From positions 1 through 51,157 of the forward strand of contig CADCVQ010000139.1 of assembly GCA_902806175.1 (NCBI GenBank): DNA of 51,157 nucleotides. Reading direction: 5' to 3'. Numbering within the stretch: the first letter of the stretch is position 1; every line of letters starts with the position of its first letter. Shown piece after piece: positions 35,914-43,246 of this stretch. The translations under genes were made by a program, and so were the position numbers. The DNA comes from an uncultured Solirubrobacteraceae bacterium. Lineage in GTDB: Bacteria > Actinomycetota > Thermoleophilia > Solirubrobacterales > Solirubrobacteraceae. Under the pieces are notes generated by a model. That model saw only the letters and a list, made by a program, of their open reading frames with translations, was not told the origin of the DNA and searched no databases.

Positions 35914-36104
35914 ACGTAATGCCCCCTGTCGTGGCCTGGAAGTTACAGTCAAACAGATCGCCCATAGCGGCGCAGTCGTTGGCCGCAATTCATGGCACGA
36001 AGACGCGATCAGCCTCCGCGCGTACTTCCGCTCAGGGCGGCGGGACAGCGCCTGGTGGGCCGCCCACAAACGTTGCAACCCAAACGACGTTCCTGGGCGA
36101 CCCA

Positions 36105-36593
36105 CTAGCGCTGTGTCGCCGCGCGGCGCGCGGCGACGGCCGCGCGCGCCTGCTCGTGCTCGGCCTGGCGCTTGAGCTCGCGCAGCGAGCGGCGCAGGTT
36201 CTCGCGCACCGCGGGGGCGGCGACCTGCTCGGCGACCCATCCGAGCAGACCGGCGCCGGCGACGCCGTACTGCAGTCGCAGCTCGACGTGCGTGCGCGCG
36301 CCGTTGGCGCGCTCGCGCAGGCGCCAGCGCCCGCGCTGGTCGATACCTGTCACCGACGTCCACGCAAGGTCGCGGGGCTCCTCGTGCTCGACGATCTCGA
36401 CGAGCCCGCCGACCTCGGCCGAGCCGACGCGCATCAGCGTGCGATAGCGCGCACCACAGCCGCGCGCCTGCTCGGAGGCGACCTCCCAGCGCGTGATGCC
36501 GTTCATGAAGTGCAGATAGCGCGTCGGGTCCGTCACAAATCCCCATACCAGGTGCGGCGGTGCGGCCACGTCGATCGCCGCCTGAACTCTCAT
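36105..36593 (-). CDS. SRPBCC (START-like) lipid-binding family protein
   Basis: The 162-aa product begins MRVQAAIDVAAPPHLVWGFV, the first strand and helix of the SRPBCC/polyketide-cyclase fold, and continues with ITRWEVASE, MRVGSAEVGGLVEIVEHEEP, VTGIDQRGRWRLRER and a long C-terminal helix ending in a basic Ala/Arg tail. Such proteins bind hydrophobic ligands. Its ATG overlaps the stop of the acyltransferase gene (ATGA). With the SCP2-hydrolase gene it forms a lipid-related minus-strand operon. The ligand is unknown. Confidence 0.85.
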   Translation of the reverse strand: MRVQAAIDVAAPPHLVWGFVTDPTRYLHFMNGITRWEVASEQARGCGARYRTLMRVGSAEVGGLVEIVEHEEPRDLAWTSVTGIDQRGRWRLRERANGARTHVELRLQYGVAGAGLLGWVAEQVAAPAVRENLRRSLRELKRQAEHEQARAAVAARRAATQR

Positions 36594-37555
36594 CCGACGA
36601 TCGGCAGGCGCCGCTCGGCCGCGAGCGCGTCGAGCGTCTCCTGCATCGTCGTCGTCACGTGGTGGTAGATCTCGCCGACGTCCGGGGTGGGCCCGAACTG
36701 CTCGCGCAGGTCGATCGCCGGCAGCACCTCGATGGTGATCTTCGCCGGCAGCGGGATGTGGCCGAGCATGTCACCGACGTTCAGGCCCCACGGCGCGGCG
36801 ATCGAGATCGGCAAGACCTTGAGGCGAAACAGGCGGTCGAGCATGAGCAGCTTCGACAGGCCCTCGCCGCGGCCGAGAAACAGCGCCGTCTCCTGTCCGC
36901 CGATCGAGACGACGGGCACGATCGGCACGTCGTGCTCGAGCGCGAGGCGCACGAAGCCGCGGCGGCCGTCGAAGTTGATCGTGTTGCCCTCCCACGTGGG
37001 CCGGTGCACCTCGTGGTCACCACCGGGGTAGACGAGCACCGCCGCACCCGAGGCCAGGGCACGCTCGGCGTTCTCCGGCGAGGCCGCGACGACGCCGTAC
37101 TTACGCAGAAAGCCGAGTCCCGGCATCGAGAGCACGAGGTTGTGGGCGAGCTGGTAGAAGCGCCGCTCGACGCCGAAGTACGTGCTGAACGCGAGCGTGA
37201 AGACGAGCGAATCGGGTGACACATTGCCGCCGGAGTGGTTGCCGACGAGCAGGACGGGCCCATCCTCGGGGATGTTGCCCAGGCCGCGCACCTCGCCGCG
37301 AAACCACAGGCTCGCCAGCAGCCACTGCGCCGGCAGGCTCTCGCGGATGTAATCGGGATCGCGCTCGTCGAGATCGGCGACGGGGATGCGGGAGCCGATC
37401 GCGCCGGCGATCGCCTTGACCACCCGCTCGATCGTGCTGGGGCGCCCGTCGGTGTCGCGATCTGGATCGGCGAACGCATGGTCGGTCGCCATGAACGGCT
37501 TGCCGTTCGGCGCGTGGCCGTTGCGCGATCGCGCGCTCGCCGTCTGCGTTCCCAT
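36590..37555 (-). CDS. Lysophospholipid acyltransferase-family protein
   Basis: The 321-aa product has a helical N-terminal part, then a glycerol-acyltransferase domain: VGNHSGGNVSPD in place of the strict HX4D box, YPGGDHEVHRPT and IVPVVSIGGQETALFLG. This variant is seen in actinobacterial acyltransferases that act on glycerol- or wax-type acceptors. It is probably membrane-associated on the cytoplasmic side. The ATG follows a TAGACT hexamer by 8 nt, in which TAG is the stop of the upstream hydrolase. The exact acceptor is unknown. Confidence 0.85.
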   Translation of the reverse strand: MGTQTASARSRNGHAPNGKPFMATDHAFADPDRDTDGRPSTIERVVKAIAGAIGSRIPVADLDERDPDYIRESLPAQWLLASLWFRGEVRGLGNIPEDGPVLLVGNHSGGNVSPDSLVFTLAFSTYFGVERRFYQLAHNLVLSMPGLGFLRKYGVVAASPENAERALASGAAVLVYPGGDHEVHRPTWEGNTINFDGRRGFVRLALEHDVPIVPVVSIGGQETALFLGRGEGLSKLLMLDRLFRLKVLPISIAAPWGLNVGDMLGHIPLPAKITIEVLPAIDLREQFGPTPDVGEIYHHVTTTMQETLDALAAERRLPIVG

Positions 37556-37563
37556 CGCGGTCG

Positions 37564-37569
37564 AGTCTA
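37564..37569 (-). promoter_or_regulatory. Stop codon / -10 dual-use hexamer TAGACT
   Basis: On the minus strand TAG is the stop of the SCP2-hydrolase gene. TAGACT ends 8 nt before the acyltransferase ATG at 37555. Confidence 0.5.
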
Positions 37570-38814
37570 CGCGGCCTTCTCGGAGCCGACGACGCCGGAT
37601 GGCCCGCGTGCGTCGACCTGCCCGAAGAAGCGCTCGAGCAGCCCGATCGTCTGCGCGGGACGCTCGACCTGCGGCACGTGGCCACAACCCTCGAGCACGA
37701 TCTGCTCGGCCGACGGCAGCCAGCGCGCGACGTGGCGCGCGAAGGCGGGCGGGATCACGCGGTCGTGCGACCCCCACACGAACAGCGCCGGTGCCTCGAG
37801 CTGCGAGAGGCGCCCGTAGAAGCCGTTGCGGCCGTACGGCGCGTCGAGGTAGATGTTGCGCGCCGCCGAGAGGAAGGCGATCCGCCCGCCGGCGCTGGCG
37901 TAGATGCGCTGAAACTCGTCGACGACGACGTCGGCGACGCTGGGATCGATCGCGTCGGGATCGGCGAACAGCGACCAGAAGTGCTCCGCGACCTTGTCGC
38001 GGCTGAACTGGTGGGGCAGCAGGCCGAGCTCGGGTCGCAGCGCCCGCACGATCGGGTGATAGGTGCGCTTGACGAACGCGACGGCCGGACACAGCAGCGC
38101 CAGCCCGGCGACGCGGTCGGGGTGGCGCAGGCCGAGCTCGATCGCGACGCGGCCACCCATCGAGTTGCCGGCCAGATGCGCGCGCGAGATGCCAAGCGCG
38201 TCCATCGTCTCGCGCACCGTCTCGGCGAACCACTTCGCCGTGTAGGGGGCGGTCGTCGGCTTGGAGGACGACCCGAAGCCGGGGAGGTCCAGCGCGTGGA
38301 CGCGGTAGCGCTGCGACAGCGCGGCGGCGGTGTCGAAGAACGAGCTCTTGGCGCCGCCCAGGCCGTGGATCAGCAGCACGTCGGGGCCCGCGCCCATCGT
38401 CAGCGTGGAGACGCGGCGGCCCGGCAGGCGCACCTCGTGGATGCGCAGCAGCGGCTTGCGCCCGCTTTCCAGCCGGAACATGCCCTCGAAGGCGATCGCG
38501 AGGTCGAGGTTGCCGCGCGCGTAGAGCAGCCGCCGGCCGAAGGCCTCGATGCCCGACAGCTCGCCGCTGCGCAGCGCGTTCCATGTATCGCCGTCGGTGC
38601 CGATGACGACATCCGGCGTACGGCTCGTCGCGCCCTTGCGCACGCGCGCGCCGTGCGTGGTGCAGCGCACCTCCCACGTGTGGCCGACATCGCCGAGCAC
38701 GATGCGCCACGTCGCGTCGAAGCCGGCCTCGGCGCCGAGGTAGCGGTCCGGGAGCGAGCGAAACCCAGCCTCGACCGCTGCAAGTCGCGCGGCGTGGGGG
38801 GCTGGTGCAGCCAT
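37567..38814 (-). CDS. SCP2-like domain fused to alpha/beta hydrolase
   Basis: The 415-aa product joins an N-terminal SCP2-like lipid-binding domain (about 10-130; TWRIVLGDVGHTWEVRC, VVIGTDGDTWNALRSGELS) to an alpha/beta hydrolase (about 135-395). The hydrolase triad is visible: nucleophile Ser in GNSMGGRVA, Asp in GSHDRVIP and His in GCGHVPQVERP; the oxyanion motif is HGLGGAKSS. The substrate is probably a hydrophobic ester or acyl compound held by the SCP2 domain. It leads the minus-strand lipid cluster. The ATG follows TAGATT by 9 nt. Confidence 0.88.
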   Translation of the reverse strand: MAAPAPHAARLAAVEAGFRSLPDRYLGAEAGFDATWRIVLGDVGHTWEVRCTTHGARVRKGATSRTPDVVIGTDGDTWNALRSGELSGIEAFGRRLLYARGNLDLAIAFEGMFRLESGRKPLLRIHEVRLPGRRVSTLTMGAGPDVLLIHGLGGAKSSFFDTAAALSQRYRVHALDLPGFGSSSKPTTAPYTAKWFAETVRETMDALGISRAHLAGNSMGGRVAIELGLRHPDRVAGLALLCPAVAFVKRTYHPIVRALRPELGLLPHQFSRDKVAEHFWSLFADPDAIDPSVADVVVDEFQRIYASAGGRIAFLSAARNIYLDAPYGRNGFYGRLSQLEAPALFVWGSHDRVIPPAFARHVARWLPSAEQIVLEGCGHVPQVERPAQTIGLLERFFGQVDARGPSGVVGSEKAA

Positions 38815-38823
38815 CGTGCTGCA

Positions 38824-38829
38824 AATCTA
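38824..38829 (-). promoter_or_regulatory. Leaderless-type -10 hexamer TAGATT
   Basis: On the minus strand TAGATT ends 9 nt before the ATG at 38814. Confidence 0.5.
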
Positions 38830-38909
38830 CCCGGCGGCGCGGGTGGTGGCACTGGTCGTTTGAACGGCATCGTCCAGGCGGCGCTTGGCCCAGAGGATGA
38901 GACGTCCAC

Positions 38910-38915
38910 TAGGGT
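38910..38915 (+). promoter_or_regulatory. Leaderless-type -10 hexamer TAGGGT (cysS)
   Basis: TAGGGT ends 6 nt before the cysS GTG at 38922; no Shine-Dalgarno sequence is present. Confidence 0.55.
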
Positions 38916-38921
38916 CATCGC

Positions 38922-40318
<1,397 letters not shown>

Positions 40319-40322
<4 letters not shown>

Positions 40323-41017
40323 TCCTCTACGGTCGCAACCCCGTGCGCGAGGCGCTGCGGGCGGGGCGCCGGACGATCGCGGGGGTCTGGGCGACCGAGC
40401 GCGCCGTCGGCCGCGAGCCGTGGCTGCGAGAGGCGCGCGCGCGGATCGCGCCCCCGGAGGAGATCGAGCGCCGTTGCGGGTCGCCCGACCACCAGGGCGT
40501 CTGCGCCGACGCGGGCGGCTATCCGTACGTCTCCGCGCCCGAGCTGCTGGTCGCCGACGACCCGTTCATCGTCGCGCTCGACGAGCTGCAGGACCCGCAG
40601 AACCTCGGCGCGATCGCGCGCAGCGCCGAGTGCGCGGGCGCGACCGGCCTCGTGATCTGCGAGCGCCGTGCGGCCACTGTGACGCCGGCCGTCGCAAAGG
40701 CCTCGGCGGGCGCGATCGAGCACCTGCGGACCGCGCGCGTGCGCAACATGGCCGACTTCCTGGCTGCTGCCAAGCAGTCGGGCGCGTGGTGCTACGGCGC
40801 CGACGCGGCGGCGACGACGCCCTACGACGAGCCGGACTACAGCGGCGCGGTGGTGCTCGTGATGGGGGCGGAGGGCACCGGCCTGCGCCCGCGCGTCGCG
40901 AAGTCGTGCGACGCGCTCGTCGCTCTGCCGCTGCGCGGGCGCATCGAAGCGCTCAATGCGAGTGCCGCCGCCGCCGTTCTCATGTATGAAATCGTGCAAC
41001 GGCGCCGAATCGCTTGA
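40319..41017 (+). CDS. rlmB: 23S rRNA (guanosine-2'-O-)-methyltransferase RlmB / TrmH family
   Basis: The 232-aa SPOUT methyltransferase modifies the ribose of a 23S rRNA guanosine (G2251 in E. coli numbering). It has a short N-terminal substrate-binding domain (LYGRNPVREALRAG) and the SpoU motifs 1-3: LQDPQNLGAIARSAE, VMGAEGTGLRP and IEALNASAAAAVLMYE. The GTG overlaps the cysS stop. A TTGACA box for the next gene begins within its last codons. Assignment to RlmB rather than another TrmH member rests on the gene order and motifs. Confidence 0.9.
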
Positions 41018-41043
41018 CAGCGCTCCATAACGCGGGGTACTGT
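41014..41043 (+). promoter_or_regulatory. Consensus promoter of the sigH-like gene
   Basis: TTGACA (41014-41019), an 18-nt spacer and TACTGT (41038-41043) predict a leader of about 110 nt before the GTG at 41162. The -35 overlaps the rlmB stop codon. Confidence 0.65.
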
Positions 41044-41129
41044 CGTCGCACTTCAGGGTAAACCTGAGGTCCAGGATCGGCATCGATATCGCAGTTGGCG
41101 CCCTGGGAGGGGTCCGCCACTGAGCACAT

Positions 41130-41148
41130 CCGGCCGCCGGCGGGCCGG
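41130..41148 (+). promoter_or_regulatory. Leader hairpin before the sigH-like gene
   Basis: CCGGCC (41130-41135) and GGCCGG (41143-41148) form a 6-bp GC stem with a 7-nt loop immediately upstream of the GAAAGGA ribosome site (41149-41155). A second small stem (TTCAGG/CCTGAG, 41052-41068) lies earlier in the leader. Confidence 0.4.
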
Positions 41149-41161
41149 GAAAGGACTGCTC

Positions 41162-41812
41162 GTGGCACGAATCCCTCAGAAGGCTCATCCTCAGGTCCAG
41201 GTCGATGACTACTTCCTGATCGCGTTGGCGAAGGGCGGTGATCGCAATGCGTACGACCGCATCGTGCGCCGCTACTACGGATTCGTCCGCCTCAAGGCGT
41301 CCTCGTACTTCCTTGCCGGCGGCGACTCCGACGACCTCATCCAGGAGGGGCTCGTCGGGCTCTACAAGGCCGTTCGCGACTACCGCTCCGACCGCGAGTC
41401 GTCGTTTCGCAACTTCGCTGAGCTGTGCATCACGCGCCAGATCATCACGGCGGTGAAGACCGCCACGCGCAACAAGCACACGCCGCTGAACCAGTACGTC
41501 TCGTTCTCCGCGACGCCGGCAGGATCCAGCGGCGACGGCGAGCCGACGCTCGAGGATGTCATCCCGGGCTCGACCGTGCACGATCCCGTCAACCAGGTGA
41601 TCTCCTCAGAGGAGCTGCACTCGCTCGTCGGCTGCCTGTCGACGGCCCTCTCCGAGCTCGAGTCGCGCGTGCTGGCGCTGTACCTCGACGGTCGTCCGTA
41701 CGAGGAGATCGCGGAGCGGCTGGGTTGTGACGCCAAGACCGTCGACAACGCGCTGCAGCGCGTCAAGCGCAAGGTCGGCCTGCATCTCGTGCAGCGCAGC
41801 GTGCTGAACTAG
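41162..41812 (+). CDS. sigH: SigH-like RNA polymerase sigma-70 factor
   Basis: The 216-aa protein has sigma region 2 (VRRYYGFVRLKASSYFLAGG, DDLIQEGLVGLYKAVRDY, SSFRNFAELCITRQIITAVK) and region 4 (LSELESRVLALYLDGRPYEE, IAERLGCDAKTVDNALQRVK), with no region 1.1 or 3. It closely resembles the Bacillus sporulation and stationary-phase sigma H in these regions and in gene position after cysS-rlmB. No sporulation genes are seen here, so a stationary-phase or stress role is inferred. The start is a GTG with a GGGAAAGGA ribosome site and a strong upstream promoter. Confidence 0.92.
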   Translation: MARIPQKAHPQVQVDDYFLIALAKGGDRNAYDRIVRRYYGFVRLKASSYFLAGGDSDDLIQEGLVGLYKAVRDYRSDRESSFRNFAELCITRQIITAVKTATRNKHTPLNQYVSFSATPAGSSGDGEPTLEDVIPGSTVHDPVNQVISSEELHSLVGCLSTALSELESRVLALYLDGRPYEEIAERLGCDAKTVDNALQRVKRKVGLHLVQRSVLN

Positions 41813-41841
41813 CCGTACCACGTGTCGATCGGGGTGGTCTA

Positions 41842-41847
41842 TAGCAT
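41842..41847 (+). promoter_or_regulatory. Leaderless-type -10 hexamer TAGCAT
   Basis: TAGCAT ends 7 nt before the GTG at 41855 and argues for that start over the GTG at 41822. Confidence 0.5.
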
Positions 41848-41854
41848 CGGGTTC

Positions 41855-42259
41855 GTGACCCCGATCGCCGTCTCCACGCTGGGCATCGTCCTGATCGTCC
41901 TCGCCATCGTGATCCTCCTGCTGGTCGCGGGCGGCTACGTCGCCGCGACGCGGCGCAACAAGTCCGACGAGGGCGCGCTGCATCGCGAGATCGCCCAGGC
42001 CGAGCGCGAGCTCGCCCAGGCCCATGCCGACGACAAGGGCTGGGATCCGGCGATCCTCGCGTCCGCCGCCCAGGTGGCCGCCACCGAGCGCTACGGCGAC
42101 GCGACCGTCGGCGATCCGCTGCTCGTGCAGGTCATCGACCGGCCCGGCACCGACGCAGACCAGGCCGTCTTTCTGATCAGGACCGCCGACGGCGGCGAGC
42201 ATCGGATGACGCTCGGCCGCGCCGGCGGCGTGTGGGGCCCGGCGTCAGACAGCCTGTAG
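41855..42259 (+). CDS. Single-pass membrane protein of unknown function
   Basis: The 134-aa product has one N-terminal membrane helix (LGIVLIVLAIVILLLVAGGY), followed by a charged cytoplasmic helix (EGALHREIAQAERELAQAHA) and a C-terminal beta-rich segment ending TLGRAGGVWGPASDSL. The start at GTG 41855 is supported by a TAGCAT hexamer; a GTG at 41822 would add 11 residues. It lies after sigH and converges with the FKBP lipoprotein gene. No family recognised. Confidence 0.65.
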   Translation: MTPIAVSTLGIVLIVLAIVILLLVAGGYVAATRRNKSDEGALHREIAQAERELAQAHADDKGWDPAILASAAQVAATERYGDATVGDPLLVQVIDRPGTDADQAVFLIRTADGGEHRMTLGRAGGVWGPASDSL

Positions 42260-42263
42260 CGCG

Positions 42264-42833
42264 TCAGCCGACCTTCTTGAGGTCGATGACGAAGACGAGC
42301 GTCTCGTTGGGACCGATCGCCGGCGGGCTGCCCTGGGCTCCGTAGCCGAGCTCGGGCGGGATGATGAGCACGCGGCGCCCGCCGACCTTCATGCCGGGAA
42401 TGCCCTCGACCCAGCCGTCGATGAGCTGACCTTGGCTGAGCGGAAACTGGACCGGCTCGTTGGCGCCCTTCCACGAGGTGTCGAACTCCTCACCCGTGGA
42501 ATGGGCCACGCCGACGTAGTGCACGGTCACCTGTTCGTCGACCTTGGCCGCCTGACCCTTGCCCTTGACGACGTCCTGCACCACGAGCTTGCTCGGGGGC
42601 GACCCCGACGGCTTGGGGATCTCGGGCTTCGAGTCGAGGTCCTTGGAGATCTTCAGCTTGGCGCCCGTGCTCGACGCCGGGGCCGCCGTCGTCGCGGTCG
42701 CAGTCTCCGTGGACGTGGTCTGCGCGCCTGCCGGAATGGCGGGCGGCAGGTCGGCGGACTCGTCCTCGTCCTCCCCGCAGGCACCGAGGCCGATTGCCGC
42801 CGTCGCCAGCAGCGCGATTGTGCGCGCGCGCAA
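42264..42833 (-). CDS. FKBP-type peptidyl-prolyl isomerase lipoprotein
   Basis: The 189-aa product begins at a TTG 2 nt after the stop of the upstream FKBP gene. It has a signal helix and lipobox (LGAC), so it should be lipid-anchored outside the membrane. A Thr/Ala/Pro-rich linker precedes an FKBP domain (VTVHYVGVAHSTGEEFDTSW, LIDGWVEGIPGMKVGGRR, LGYGAQGSPPAIGPNETLVF). It isomerises X-Pro bonds in exported proteins. The TTG start is the only one that leaves an intact signal and does not run deep into the upstream gene. Confidence 0.88.
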   Translation of the reverse strand: MRARTIALLATAAIGLGACGEDEDESADLPPAIPAGAQTTSTETATATTAAPASSTGAKLKISKDLDSKPEIPKPSGSPPSKLVVQDVVKGKGQAAKVDEQVTVHYVGVAHSTGEEFDTSWKGANEPVQFPLSQGQLIDGWVEGIPGMKVGGRRVLIIPPELGYGAQGSPPAIGPNETLVFVIDLKKVG

Positions 42834-42835
42834 GG

Positions 42836-43234
42836 TCAGTACCCGACCTTCACGAGGTCGACGACGAAGACGAGCGTCTCGTTGGGTCCGATCGGCCCGA
42901 CGCCGCGATCTCCGTAGCCCAGCGACGGCGGGATGATCAGCGTCCGGCGACCGCCGACCTTCATCCCGGTGACGCCCATGTCCCAGCCCTTGATGACGCG
43001 ACCGCCGTCGAGCGGGAAGTCGAACGCCTGCCCGCGGTCCCACGAGGCATCGAACTGCTTGCCCGTCGACCACGACACGCCCACGTAGTGCACGTGCACC
43101 TGCTGACCGGGCGACGCGACGTCGCCGTCGCCGACGACGACGTCGTCGGTCGTCAGCTCGGCCGGTGGCTCGCCCGTCGGCGCGGGGACGTCGGGCTTTG
43201 CGGTGAGGTCGTCGGAGATCTCAAGTTTGGTCAT
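42836..43234 (-). CDS. FKBP-type peptidyl-prolyl isomerase, cytoplasmic
   Basis: The 132-aa FKBP has no signal peptide. Motifs are VHVHYVGVSWSTGKQFDASW, VIKGWDMGVTGMKVGGRR and LGYGDRGVGPIGPNETLVFV. It is closely similar to the lipoprotein FKBP downstream, indicating a tandem duplication in which one copy gained or kept an export signal. ATG 43234 is preferred over a GTG at 43240 because TAGGCT ends 6 nt before it. Confidence 0.92.
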   Translation of the reverse strand: MTKLEISDDLTAKPDVPAPTGEPPAELTTDDVVVGDGDVASPGQQVHVHYVGVSWSTGKQFDASWDRGQAFDFPLDGGRVIKGWDMGVTGMKVGGRRTLIIPPSLGYGDRGVGPIGPNETLVFVVDLVKVGY

Positions 43235-43240
43235 GGCCAC

Positions 43241-43246
43241 AGCCTA
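43241..43246 (-). promoter_or_regulatory. Leaderless-type -10 hexamer TAGGCT
   Basis: On the minus strand TAGGCT ends 6 nt before the FKBP ATG at 43234; it overlaps the stop of the upstream methyltransferase gene. Confidence 0.5.
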
